DNA of 64,000 bases from Xanthostigma xanthostigma (lineage: Eukaryota > Arthropoda > Insecta > Raphidioptera > Raphidiidae), in the NCBI GenBank assembly GCA_963575645.1, contig OY754464.1, positions 32,689,501 through 32,753,500 on the forward strand, given 5' to 3'. Position numbers and translations under genes: made by a program. Below, piece by piece: positions 45,443 to 56,635 of this stretch. Under the pieces are notes generated by a model that saw nothing but the letters and a program-made list of their open reading frames with translations, had not been told where the DNA came from and made no database searches. How positions within the stretch are numbered: position 1 is the stretch's first letter; each line of letters starts with the position of its first letter.

Positions 45443-46642
45443 GAAAAAATATATTTCTATTTCACATGAGTATAAAATTTATTTTAGATCGTCTGTATCA
45501 ATTTTTCTGCGAACAAAATTTCTAGTCCCAGACCTTGTAATAGTACAATAATATATTCCCTTTAAGAAAACGTTTGACAGTGCTATACCGATACGTCGTG
45601 ATGATCACGGAAAGTAAATGAACACTTTGCATAAAAGTAATATTTATGTCCGGTGACCCTTAAAAACATTATAATAAAATAGGAACACCCATTTTGAGAA
45701 TATCTTTATTAAAGTACCAAAAACATGAAATATACTCTGTTTTTTATAAAACAACGAATCTCTATAATAATGTATAAAATGCAACGACGGTCTCTCCACC
45801 GGTTTATAACTGAACTAATTAGAAAAAAAATGAAAGAAAATGTACAGCAAGTCGGAGAACCCCGTTCGCAATTTCCGATTTAATTCGTTCGAATGAGCGA
45901 CGCGACTGAATTTCTGTTGAAACTTTAAATTAAAACAAACGAAAACGTATGGTCTCCAACATGAGAGTACGAGCGAAACAATTGATGACCTGTTTTAAAT
46001 CGATTGAACGAGCCAACAATTGAATTTGAAGTTTTTACTATTATTTCATCAGTGGGCTTTTATAACAGAGAGCTGCCATCAATGACGTCTAGTGATCAAA
46101 AAGTATTGTAGTGTGCAAAATACGTCATATATACTGAATATCATTTTTTATATAAATATATATTTATAATACAGAGGAAAATACAAACTTTATTGATAAA
46201 GAAGATCTATTCTGCATTGGGCTGGTTATTAAAATACAGCATTGAATTCAAAGGATAACAGTGATAATGCATTTAACCTTTACTGAACAATAGTATTTCT
46301 CAAAAAAGTTTTTATTTTTTTCGGCGTAGAAAAACATCTCATTTTCTACAAAAATCAATCCTGGGTAACACCGGATAATCAAAAATGGCTACCATAGACA
46401 TTTCTATAGACGTAAGCAGCTCTGTGTGTGTTAGAAATCGATTACTAGTGTAAATGATCGCACTTATTTTTATTAATTTAAAAAATATTTATTGTTATTA
46501 AAAAAACGTGTTTCTTTCCTTGAATAAATAAACTTATTTTTTAGAAAAATCGACTTGCAATAATAATTATTTTAAAACCTTTACCATTTCAACCCACAAG
46601 TGGGTACTAGTTTAGGTCAAAAATCACTTTTTAAAAATTTTA
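45443..46642. other. Stretch without recognised content
   Basis: No coding similarity or repeats recognised. Confidence 0.5.
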
Positions 46643-47216
46643 GTCTGTTTGTCTGTTAGTTTGTGAACACGATACAGGTCAAACGGATGAGTGGATTGAA
46701 ACCAAATTTTGGGACGATGTTTGGTATGCAAATATGAAAAGCCCTATTGTTTTTGGGGAAAATCGGCGCATGCGCAGAAGAGATATATACTATATAATAA
46801 TTGTATATTTTTTATAACACTATTCCATTTATTTTTCCAAGAAAGTTTTGTTAAAAAAATTTTTTTCTAAACTTCATAGTTTCGAAAATATTTTGAAAAT
46901 AAATAAAATCAGCTGTTCTTTTGTTTTGTAGATCTGTCAGAAATAAACTAGTTAAGCATGCTTATAAAATTATCGACCAATTTATTTATTGAAGAGTTCT
47001 AATCAGACGTTAAACAAAGATTTGAATGCTTTGGTAATTTTTACATGACGTTGAACATATTATGTAGCAACGAATAGCAAATATGATATTGAATACTAGC
47101 CATTACCTGCGTCAAAACACGCAATATCAGAAATTTTATTTTCTTTGTTATACTATATCAAACGTCAATATTTTTGAAGTTGGAATGGTCCTGTCGCCCA
47201 ATTGGCTGGAGTTTTT
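46643..47216 (-). repeat. Repeat family H, copy B
   Basis: Aligns with 35721-36233 from GTCTGTTTGTCTGTTAG to TTTTTGAAGTTGGAATGGTC. The Helitron-like terminus (rc GCAGGTAATGGCTAG|T) is at 47096. Differs mainly by the 63-bp insertion at 46963-47025. Confidence 0.75.
46963..47025. mobile_element. 63-bp insertion of family P sequence with ATGCT duplication
   Basis: Copy A of family H reads GTTAAGCATGCTTTGATTAA; copy B has 63 bp between two ATGCT copies (46958-46962 and 47026-47030). The insert joins AAAATTATCGACCAATTT in one orientation to TTATTTATTGAAGAGTTC, AATCAGACG, AAAGATTTG in the other, both from repeat family P. Its boundaries are therefore exact. Confidence 0.8.
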
Positions 47217-47653
47217 TAACTAGCTTTACATTATAATGTTTTAGAAACTTACTGTAAACAAAGTAACAAATTTAAAAATACCTTCAACATCAATGATGAA
47301 ATAAAAAAACAAAATATATTCATTTAGTACAAAACACACTGTATAATAAAAAAAATCCAAACTATCAGGGGTCATCTGAAGTCATTATTGTGCAGTTAAG
47401 TGCACCATCTACATATTTTAAATCCAATATTAGCCAGTCGTTGATACTGTTATGACAGAATTTTAAATCATAAAAAGTTTTATGTCTGGTTTTCTGAAGA
47501 AATATTACTAGTTTCTCCACCAATAAAGACATCATAATGTGTCAGCTTGAGCATACTCGAGTACCGCTTGAATATTTGCATAGTTAAAAATTTGCTAACA
47601 TCAAGACATAACGTATATGGAGAAAATAACAACTTACATAATTTATTTTAAAA
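47217..47653. other. Stretch without recognised content
   Basis: Nothing recognised. Confidence 0.5.
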
Positions 47654-48257
47654 TCTAAATATATAAAAGGAAACCGTGACTGATTGACTCACTGATTGAC
47701 TAATCTATCAACGCACAGCTCAAACCACTGGACGGATTGGGCTGAAATTTGGCATAAAGATAGTTATTATGACATAGGCATCCGCTGAGGACGGACTTTT
47801 GAAAATTCAACCCATAAAAAGGCGCAACGGGGGTTCAAAATTTGCATAGAGAATCAACGCACAGCTCAAACCACTGGACGGATTGGGCTGAAATTTGGCA
47901 CACATATAGTTATTATGACGTAGACATCCGCTAAGAACGGATTTTTGAAGATTCAACCCCTAAAAGGATGTAATGGAGAAATCATATAAGATAGATATGT
48001 CAATTCGAAATTGCGCATGATTAATCCTGTCAACAAATAAATAAACACGTGTTTCATGCTTTTTCAAAAACAACCCCTTCAGGAGGTGAAAAGAGGTAAA
48101 TAGACTAAAAATCAATATGGGTGTCATTTTCAAGGTTTGTCAGCACATTGATCACGTGAATGTCATCAATTTTGAAATTTATTAAGGGAATCTACGTCGA
48201 GAAAGGAGTAACTATGCCAAATAATGGGAATGCATCCGTGTCGCGGGAAACGGCTAG
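47654..48257 (+). mobile_element. Non-autonomous Helitron, 604 bp
   Basis: Starts A|TCTAAATATATAAAAGG and ends GCGGGAAACGGCTAG|T. Same family as 55020-55647. It holds a ~143-bp tandem duplication: CAACGCACAGCTCAAACCAC, GGATTGGGCTGAAATTTGGC and GTTATTATGAC recur at 47710 and 47853. No coding. Confidence 0.85.
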
Positions 48258-48471
48258 TTTAATATAATGCATAAATGAAAAAGAGTTCGCATCCCTTGAG
48301 CTCTTGCTTATTCAGGTTCGACTGTATTCCATCCACCCCTGGTTACAGTTCTTAAAAACACCCCAGATTGTTGGTTTATCCTTGCCTAAGATAATGGTCT
48401 AAGATTTAAGGTCGTTTTTGATATTATAGTGGAATTCTTCCGAATTCCAATATAAAGGCAGTTTTACCTAA
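48258..48471. other. Short gap without recognised content
   Basis: Nothing recognised. Confidence 0.5.
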
Positions 48472-48830
48472 TCTACATATTATGTACATAAAACTCTCGG
48501 GTCACAATATTGGCCGAGCTAATCTCCGAAACTACTGAACCAATTTTAATGAAATTTTGTAAATGTGTCTTGCTTGGTGCAACTTACGCTATAGGATAGA
48601 TTTTATTAAATATTTTGTACAAAATTACTATGTTTTCTCAAAAAAAACCGTTTTAGTAACATGTAACGACATCTGATAGAATTTACTCAATGCTATTAGT
48701 TCAGAAGCAAACAAAAAAAATGTATTAGTACCGAGTAGCGACATCTATTAGAATTCGCTCAAAGCTATTAGTTCAGAAGCAAATCTGGTAGAATTTGCTT
48801 AAAGCTATTAGTTCAGACGCCGGGCCGCAA
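48472..48830 (+). mobile_element. Helitron 5' part (same family as 2282-3142)
   Basis: Starts A|TCTACATATTATGTACATAA, then ACTCTCGGGTCACAAT, ACCAATTTTAATGAAATTTT, GTGTCTTGCTTGGTGCAACT. Three copies of GCTATTAGTTCAGA lie at the right. The 3' CTAG end is lost just before the hAT element at 48855. Confidence 0.75.
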
Positions 48831-49119
48831 ACTAAATACATTTTGCAGAATTATTAACGTGACCATACGTCCCGCTTTTAAGGATAACACATGAAAAAAT
48901 TTAAAGATTTTTTTCTATACAATCATAATAATTTATGTGAACTAAATTAAAAATTTGAAAATTTTTGACCACTTAGTTTTTGAAGTATTAATGATTGAAA
49001 AATGGGAATTTAACAGGGTAGAGATAGAGAATCAGTACACGGTATGTCTTTATACCTATTTTCGTTAATGTTTAAATAAAGATTTTTTTATTAAAATGAC
49101 TGTAATAGATTAAAACATT

Positions 49120-49196
49120 TAATGTAACTCAGCCAACGCGAAATTGGTTGTTTCGGGTTCAAGTCCTGACAGTGACATTTAAATTTTTCTTATATA
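49120..49196 (+). mobile_element. tRNA-derived SINE fragment
   Basis: Box B GGGTTCAAGTCC followed by TGACAGTGACA and TTTCTTATATA, as at 33485-33560. The mariner-type element interrupts it at TATA. Confidence 0.5.
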
Positions 49197-49855
49197 CAGG
49201 GTGTTTCATAAATATTGCGCCAAACTTATAGAGGTTTCAGAGGGCAGAAAAATAAGCAATTTTGGTCAATAAACCCCTGTCCGGAAATGTGCCGTTTTGG
49301 CGGTAGGTTAAATGATAAATTTAAGGTTCTATTAATTTATTAATGCAAACTACAACATCAACGGCTCAATATGGCGTCCATTTTGCTCCATGCACAGCTG
49401 GGCAAGGTTGTTCATTGATGTCCGAACCCTGTGAAATATCCTTGACGAAAATGAATCCTGCTAAAGATGCCACGATCAGGATGGCGACGTGCTGGAAATC
49501 TCGCGGCATACAACCGTTCGACTCGTCTTCCATTCCCCTCAGCTTTTCCGTAAATAAAATGCATGTCGGCGAGGTCGGCATAAGAAAATTGGGCCATGTC
49601 GATAACAAATTAATTCACTATACTTAATTGTTAATGCAACTGACATCTTGTCAATTGTTTCAAGGCGCTCTTGATTGAAATACGCTACTTAACAAAATAC
49701 AAACTTCGTTGATGTGTAAAAGAAACCAAAAATCTTTGATTTCCTTTAGAGCCAAAATGGTACATTTTCGGACAGGGGTTTATTGACCAAAATTGCTTAT
49801 TTTGATGCCTTCTATAACCTCTATAAATTTGGCGCAATGTTTATGAAACACCCTG
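49197..49855 (-). mobile_element. Tc1/mariner-group element (DUF4817 type), 659 bp, TA target site
   Basis: CAGGGTGTTTCATAAATATT faces AACATTTATGAAACACCCTG, each next to TA (49195-49196, 49856-49857). The inverted repeats are ~108 bp (CAATTTTGGTCAATAAACCC within). The interior keeps the N-terminal domain of a transposase on the minus strand. The rest of the gene is deleted. Confidence 0.85.
49451..49597 (-). pseudogene. DUF4817 helix-turn-helix domain remnant of a transposase
   Basis: The minus-strand frame starts with Met at 49597: MAQFSYADLADMHFIYGKAE, then GNGRRVERLYAARFP and PDRGIFSRIH. This matches the N-terminal helix-turn-helix domain (DUF4817) of many insect Tc1/mariner-group transposases, pattern 'DxHFxYGxAxGNxxxAxxLYxxxFPxRxxPxxxxFxxIH'. 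About 49 residues survive; the frame ends near 49412, well before a catalytic domain. Position between matching inverted repeats confirms the origin. Confidence 0.75.
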
Positions 49856-50440
49856 TATAAAGTCTTCTAAAATATTATGACGATAAAATCGTTTAATATT
49901 ATGGTTTCACTAATTCAGTGAAAAAAATATGCTGTAGTTGGAAATTAAAAATTAGCCATTGTAAACCATTTTTGTTTTAAATATATAAAAACTTAAATTT
50001 ATTGACCATTTAAATAATTTATATTTAACATTTTTTGAACTAAATAACTGTGTAAGTTGGACGCAACTAAAATTTATATTAGTAACTAAATTAAATTTAA
50101 CAATTAATAAGAAATTTTCTTAATAAAGTTTTCGTAATATTTATTTTTATTGCTCTAACATATTTTTATTCGTGTTTTTTGAAAAATTATTCACAAGAAG
50201 GAAAAAATTTTAATTTTACTTTATTATTTCAAGGTTGGCAATAAATTATCAATTGTAAATTTTCATTAATTAACTTTTAAAAATAATAATAAAATATAAT
50301 AAAAATTAAAATTAAATATTTACATTTTTGGTCATTTCACATTTCAAAACTATGTATATTACAAACATATGTGCTATTTTTAAAACAATAACAATTTAAA
50401 GGTGTCCTGCTCTGAGGAAAAAAATAAATAGTCACGTTAA

Positions 50441-50483
50441 GAATTAATCTATCGCACCCGGGTGAACCAGGACGGACCGCTAG
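50441..50483 (+). mobile_element. Helitron 3' end fragment
   Basis: GCACCCGGGTGAACCAGGAC then GGACCGCTAG|T, as in 12720-12893 and 40160-40193. Abuts the hAT target duplication. Confidence 0.6.
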
Positions 50484-51530
50484 TATAAATTTAAAAGTAC
50501 TTTTAATATGAACAGATATATACTTTTAAGGTATATCGAACCAAATAGTGTAGAGGGACACGCAGTGGATGTCAAAATCTGTCCTCGGGACATAGCATTG
50601 AAGACTCCTGGTGTAAAATTAAACAATAATAACAACATCAGATGATAACTGATAAGAACGATTGTAATAATTTAACTAAGAAAGGTTAATTCTCAGCTCC
50701 GCTCGACTGACGGCGGAACTTGTCCGACCTGTCATAAAACCCCGGCTGTGCTGGCGAAACTCGGTGCTTACCGTTATCATTACTTGTTTATGACAACTCT
50801 CAATTCACAGGTATGAATCTTGAGAAATGCATAATTGAGCTTAGTTTATTATTAATGAAAACAGTAACGATTAATATGTTGCATAAAGTAGAAGTTACGA
50901 TATTCTTTATTAGAACTGCCATCAGCTTTCACTACAATGAGATTTCAAAGTCCTGTCAAGTAAGGATCCGATGCATATAAATTCTTAACAAAATAAAAAT
51001 GCACCAGCCGTGAGGGCTGTACGTACCCTTTATAAAATGCAAAAATTTCAGTTTTCTCTTTTTACTTCACGATTACGTTTGCCTTTAAGAACATAAATCC
51101 TTGGTGATGGTAATACTGTATTTTGTACAAGGAACCATCCAGATATTTGGGTATTGTCCCATTTTTCACTGATTATTGAAAAAGATTAATGTGCAAAAAA
51201 TAATATCTTGGTATTTTTTTCATTTTTAAAAGTAATCTATACACAAGAAAGATATTTTTAATTAAAAATTGACCACCTATCAAACTGAAACAACACAATA
51301 TGACGTCATTTGTTTGCAGTCTACGTACAAATAACAAGAGTCAAGCAGGCTAAATAAACACGTCATTACAAAGTAAATTCGTTACTAAACTACTGAATTT
51401 GTACGAAATTGATGGGTTCAGTACAATTTTGCTTTTTCTGCTTAACAAGTTAATTTATAGAAATTTCAATATATAGGTAATAATAGGATTTTTTAATTAG
51501 AATTTCTATTTTTGAAATCTTTTTTTATAT
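50484..51530. other. Stretch without recognised content
   Basis: 50690-50800 is more G+C-rich (GCTCCGCTCGACTGACGGCG) but not recognisable. Confidence 0.45.
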
Positions 51531-52191
51531 AAAAAATTGGTTGTCTGTAAAGTCGGTTTACGGACGATAGTTTTACGTGATAACGTATTCCGTAATACAT
51601 AACCTAAACCTCCCAAAATTTGGTTTCAATCCGCTTATCCTTGGTGTCGGAATGATAAGAAATGTCAAAAGTGACGTTTGCAACTGTCAAAGTATTATGT
51701 TCTAATAATAATTAGTTATTCCAATACTTAACTTAGAAGGCGTTGCATTTCACAAAATACAAATGTCAAAAAATTGAATTAAACATTAGAAATGCAAACG
51801 TTTTCATGTTAAGACAAGACATACGTTATCTTCTAATTTCCATGTACGGCAAACAAAGACGTCCGACCGCGTCGCGCCATGCATTAAACAACATTGCATT
51901 TATACAGCTATTTTTCTATATAAATTTGTATAAAAAAACTGTTTAGGCAAATTCTGTTATACGACATCTATGTAAAATGTTCTCCTCTTTCGTTTAAGAC
52001 TGGTTTCAAACCGATCTGATTTAAATTGAGCGAGAAATTAGCAAAAAGCACGCACAGGGTCAGGCGGAACGTTACGCGTTACGAACGTTAGGATTTAGGA
52101 ACGTTACACTTTTTCGTGCATGCAGCCGGTGTTTTATCAATTTATAAGATTGGTGATTCATCAATTTATAAGACGTTATCACGTCAAAAAA
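51531..52191 (+). repeat. Repeat family Z, copy 1 (long form)
   Basis: Left block TTGGTTGTCTGTAAAGTCGG, CGGACGATAGTTTTACGTGATAACG; right block ACACTTTTTCGTGCATGCAGCCGG, TCAATTTATAAGACGTTATC. Each block recurs at 54693-54955 and in reverse at 61000-63250. ACGTGATAACGT near the left and ACGTTATCACGT at the right end are inverted. This copy has ~400 bp more between the blocks than copy 2. Probably a MITE; the class is unknown. Confidence 0.7.
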
Positions 52192-53280
52192 TAGTCACAT
52201 TCGAGTATCTGAAATTATTGAGGCAAACTATGAAAAAAAGCAACACGGTAGTGTACAGAAATCACTTCTATGCGGCACATCTACAAATTTCTAACCTGTA
52301 TTGTAATTCAAATCTAAATTACTATTTCGATTATTTCCCCGTCATCACAAAAATTTATCACGCGCAACAAAATTCAAAACAAGTTTTGTAAAAAAAAATG
52401 TTACTTTTCGGAGAATTACGTACAAAACATTTTACACAATTAAAACTTCAGTAAAAGACGATTTTATTTATTGTCTGCAACCAAATTCTGGGTGCCTACT
52501 CATATTCTGGAATCAAAGTGAACAATGTTGTTCGGGATCTAGGTAATTGTTATAACCATTAACTACAATGGGTGTATATTAGTTACTTTTATACAGCATA
52601 ATTTTATTTACACATAAGTGGATGATAATAATATCAAACGCACTAACCATACCAATTATACAGTACCTATCAAATTTCTCATTATTATGAATTTAGGTAA
52701 TTGTTATTGGCGCAGGGCAAAATTTCACTGCACTTAAAGCTTACAAAAGGTTCAAAGTGCAGCGGTATTGTTTCTGTCTTTTTATTATCATTCCGCCTAA
52801 GCTACCTACTCAAAAATTGGTTTATTGTCAGAGAAGATATTATAAATTACAACAATGTAGATATCAAAACTAAAAAACTATCGAAGTTACAAACCCCTTA
52901 ATGCATACAAGTTGTCGAGTGTAGAGGGAATACCACTACCTTGTTGAAGAGGTAATATTAGAAATCATCTGGCACGAACATAATATAATCTGATACGTGT
53001 GTTATTAAAGTTCTTCTTTGGTGGAAGCAAAGCTGGGTGACTGTTGGCGTTTTAAACACAACAATGTTGTTGACAAACGTGTTTACTTATCGACGGATAC
53101 TACATTAATACTGTCATCTTATTCGTGACAGTGTTGATAAACTGTTTCGACTGTTTATTTTTTATGTTTTTTTAAGTGAATACTTCTTTAAAAACGGGGG
53201 TAAACTCGTTTCCCTATGTAACGGATTTTGTCACGAAATTTTACTATTAGTAACCATATATAAACAATGATTCTTTGTAA
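52192..53280. other. Stretch without recognised content
   Basis: Nothing recognised; open frame 52701-52901 unsupported. Confidence 0.5.
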
Positions 53281-53321
53281 GCATTGGTAGCTCAGTGGTA
53301 GAATACTGGCATACCACGCGG
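53281..53321 (+). pseudogene. 5' half of a tRNA-Gly-like sequence
   Basis: GCATTGGTAGCTCAGTGGTA then GAATACTGGCATACCACGCGG corresponds to tRNA-Gly from base 1 through the anticodon stem; box A (TAGCTCAGTGG) is intact and the anticodon would be ACC. The T-arm and acceptor 3' side are absent. A-rich sequence and a hairpin follow. A truncated tRNA copy or SINE head. Confidence 0.65.
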
Positions 53322-53340
53322 CAATAATAAAAAAAATAAG

Positions 53341-53411
53341 AAAATGTTGCGCGCACCTGAAAGTATACTAACCCGAGTTGTTCATTTACTTTCAGGTGCG
53401 CGCAACATTTT
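53341..53411. repeat. Perfect 25-bp-arm hairpin
   Basis: 53341-53365 (AAAATGTTGCGCGCACCTGA...) is the exact reverse complement of 53387-53411, with a 21-nt loop. It lies 20 bp after the tRNA-Gly half and is flanked by A-rich/T-rich runs. Confidence 0.8.
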
Positions 53412-53513
53412 GTTTTTTTTTTTAATTATTTTTATGATTTTTAAGTAAACCTATTATATATAAATGTTCGACTAATTTATCAGAATAATACTTGAGATAA
53501 AAAAACAATATTT

Positions 53514-53621
53514 GCAGTAAGCCTGCGAAAACAAAAAAAAACTATATGTGCAGTAAACCTGCGAAAATTTTGTTGTCTGCTTGTATTTTCTAATTTATTA
53601 TTTACAGTAAACCTGCGAAAA
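53514..53621 (+). repeat. Three direct copies of GCAGTAAACCTGCGAAAA
   Basis: Copies start at 53514 (AAGCC variant), 53550 and 53604 (ACAG variant). Each can form a small GCAG/CTGC stem. Spacings are 36 and 54 bp. Confidence 0.6.
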
Positions 53622-53873
53622 AATTAAAAATGTGTTACAAGAACGCTTACAGAAATGAAACTTCTGGTTGCAAATCATACGATTGCATTTAGACAAGTGG
53701 AAAAAATGTGTTACGAGTTAGTTTGACGTTCAGGTTAACTTGTACAGACGATATATCTGAACGTGAAATTATCTCGTAACACATTTTTTCCACTTGTCCA
53801 AATGCAATCGTATGATTGGTAACTAGAATTTTCACTTCTGTAATGCGTTCTCGTAACACTTTTTTAATTTTTT
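53619..53873. repeat. Foldback element, ~255 bp
   Basis: AATTAAAAAATGTGTTAC-type left end faces GTAACACTTTTTTAATTTTT. The inner half is almost perfect: CATACGATTGCATTTAGACA / TGTCCAAATGCAATCGTATG and GGAAAAAATGTGTTACGAG / CTCGTAACACATTTTTTCC. Confidence 0.75.
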
Positions 53874-53880
53874 GAAATTA

Positions 53881-54278
53881 GGTATATTTCCTTTGACGCA
53901 TTATGAAAAAAATTATGTGAGTGAATTTTTACGATGCGCGCACACACTGTAACACCAAAATTAACAGGATGTAGTTGCTCGCAAAAAAAGGCTACCAACA
54001 GAATAGAGGTAGTGACCGTTGACTTAGGTACAGTTGTGAACACTCCTTCGCCATATATCGTTATAGTTTTTGTTTTGCTTCACTCAGTGAGGAGGATAGA
54101 TTATGGTAGAGACGATGTTCACATGCGCGTAACGTCTAATAGCTTTATTTATAATTAACGCTCTCCAGATCTTTTACTATTTTGTTTGTTTGCATGCAAA
54201 TTAAAATTACTTTTTAATCACGTCAAAGCGGTATAACTTTGAACGCGCATACATGAGTACACGTACCGTTTTTTTTTC
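53881..54278 (+). repeat. Dispersed repeat family X, copy 3
   Basis: Starts GGTATATTTCCTTTGACGCA and follows the family order to TACACGTACCG. Directly adjoins the foldback at 53619-53873. Confidence 0.65.
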
Positions 54279-54692
54279 ATTGACATTTAAAACATTATTT
54301 TAAAGAGCCTAGGTAATTTTGCTGTGTTTTTTATTATGATTTCAACTATTGAATGAATTTTAGTCTTGGAAAAATTGTTGTTGAAACCGCTGTGTGGTTA
54401 AAAAACACTAAAACAGCACTAATAAGATAAAATCCCTTTTCAAAATTGATTTCGCTCTTTCAATTGTGTGTTTAATTAATCGATATTTTTTTTCTTTATA
54501 AAGCTTAAGCTCAGATAAAGTAATGTCGCACATTATTAGACATGTCCGTTCATTTTATAGCCCAAAAAAATTTAAGTAGCAGCGACGCGACATGGCTTTT
54601 TTTCTGTCACGAGAATGCGCCATTTTGAACTCGCCATAGTAGACGCATGTGCTTTTATAAATGTTTGGCCTTTGTATCGCAAATCAATAAAT
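54279..54692. other. Stretch without recognised content
   Basis: Nothing recognised. Confidence 0.5.
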
Positions 54693-54955
54693 CATAAAAA
54701 AATTGGTTGTCTGTAAAGTCGGTTTACGGACGATAGTTTTACGTGATAACGTCATAAAGAAACATTGATGAACTCTGTGACGTCACGCGAGAAGAGAGAG
54801 AAATGCGTACAAACCGACGCTTGGGCCGATCGTGCCTCTCTATCGCTTATACCGCGCTCTCGCTTGCACGCTCAGGATCAGGCGGAACGTGACACTTTTT
54901 CGTGCGTGCAGCCGGTGTTTCATCAATTTATAAGACGTTATCACGTCAAAAACGA
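54693..54955 (+). repeat. Repeat family Z, copy 2 (short form)
   Basis: Complete short form: left block as at 51531, a G+C-rich middle (GCGCTCTCGCTTGCACGCTC), right block GTGACACTTTTTCGTGCGTG to ATCACGTCAAAAA. This copy defines the family's two ends. Confidence 0.7.
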
Positions 54956-55019
54956 CATGTCCAATTTTTGTTTTAAGACTGTCAATTAAATTTACGTTTC
55001 CAAAGCATAATAGGTATGT

Positions 55020-55647
55020 TCTGTATATATAAAACCGGGACTGACTGACTGACTGATCTATCAACGCACATTTCAAAGCACTGGGGGACATATTGGGCTG
55101 AAATTTGGTACACCAATAGCTATTACGACGTAGGGATCCGTTAAGAACGAATTCTTGAAAATTCAACCCCTAAGAGAATGTAACGGGGGTTCATAATTTG
55201 TATGGAGAATCAACGCACTACTCACACCACTGGACGTATTGGGCTGAAACTTGGCAAACAGATAGTTATTATGACGTAAACATTCACTAAGAACATATAA
55301 TTAATGAAAATTTAACCCCTAAAAGGATGTAACGGGGCTTCAAAATTTGCATGGAGATATCATATAAGATAGATATATCAATTCGAAAATGCGCAGGATT
55401 ACGCCTGTAAACAAAAAATTAAACACGTATTTCGCGCTTTTTCAAAAACAACCCCTTCATAGGTTAAAAGAGGTAAATAGTCTAAAAATCAACATGGGTG
55501 CCATTACGAGGTTTGTCAGGACGTCACGTGAATGCATTAATTTTGAAATTTATTAGGGCGGTCTCGAGAAAGAAGTAATTATGCAAAATAATGGGAATGC
55601 AACCGTGTCTCGTCTCAATCGCGTGCGAAACCACGGGTAACGGCTAG
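55020..55647 (+). mobile_element. Non-autonomous Helitron, 628 bp
   Basis: Starts TCTGTATATATAAAACCGGG and ends CCACGGGTAACGGCTAG|T. Collinear with 47654-48257, including the internal tandem duplication (CAACGCAC...GGGCTGAAA.TTGG at 55063 and 55209). A CCGTG...CACGG stem lies just before the terminus. (TGAC)n at 55042-55053. Confidence 0.85.
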
Positions 55648-56635
55648 TTTGTATATAAAATGGACAAATATTTTATCACTTACAAATTTAGAGTGTTAAT
55701 TTTTGAGAATAAAACTTGAAATAATTCTTGGTGGATAAATTTCCAGAACTTAAGTCAGCACCTATTAAATTGAAAAATTCTAATATTGCACCGGGAAGGT
55801 ACATAAGAAGTTGCATATTATCTCTAATGTGAAATCACCTACAACATAGTTGCTGACTCTTGACGAACTGCAAGCTTGCATGTGTGTATGACAGAGAAAT
55901 GACTAGTCAACAACGTGGTGACTAAAAAGAGATCGACATATAAACACGGATGCAGCATACAGGTACGTTAAGATTAGTAAAGTAGCGTGCAACATAGCAA
56001 TTTCTCACGAATGCACACGGTACACGTAATTGTATTGTAACATTATAATATACATGCATATAGGTACTAAGATGATACGCTAACAGAAAAATCACGATCA
56101 AAACTATACGACTAACTCTTGGAGTCGAATCTGGAATTGTTGGAATTATTATACTGCATCCAAGGACAGAATGTCGAAGGGAAAAAGGAGTCGGTCCACA
56201 TGTAACAACGTAAATATTTCGAACCTATAAGCAAATAAGCTATGCACATTTTTTGGACAATTGTAGTTCCCCCGAACGGTTATTTACGTTTCCTTATTAA
56301 GTAGGAGGCACTATTGCCTTCAAACAAACACGATTTTGTATACAACATTTACTTGGAAAAACATATTCAGTAAACGCATCGATCGCTCATCGTAACGAAA
56401 GAAGTCTACCGTGTACTGAAAGAATTTAGTCAGGTAGAATAACCAGAACTTGAACTATGAAAAGACAACTCATTCATAATAATATTATAATATTCAAAAA
56501 ACAATGAACTCCCTACTTAATTAGTTACTGTTAGAAAACACTCATTGTGTAATGTAACGTAAACAATTGCAATATGTAATTGAAAAAAATTCAATTTAAT
56601 CGGGCGACGGGACTATTCCAAAACTATTCAAAAAT
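55648..56635. other. Stretch without recognised content
   Basis: Nothing recognised. Confidence 0.5.

Larger units (their letters stand above)
48855..50439. mobile_element. hAT-type element, 1585 bp, with nested insertions
   Basis: TAACGTGACCATACGTCCCG and AGTCACGTTA are the family ends seen at 14911-15423. Flanks AGAATTAT (48847-48854) and AGAATTAA (50440-50447) match at seven of eight. The right subterminal block GGTGTCCTGCTCTGAGGAAA matches too. A SINE tail (49150-49196) and a mariner-type element (49197-49855) lie inside. No transposase recognised in the rest. Confidence 0.75.

Noticed and set aside
49366..49608. 80-codon minus-strand frame in another phase
   Set aside because: The 49597-start phase matches DUF4817; this one is a shadow.
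50690..50800. G+C-richer segment as a host exon
   Set aside because: No frame with protein similarity and no splice-site pair that gives a sensible join.
53514..53621. Three short spaced repeats as a possible CRISPR array
   Set aside because: Only three degenerate 18-bp copies, unequal spacing, eukaryotic context, no cas genes.
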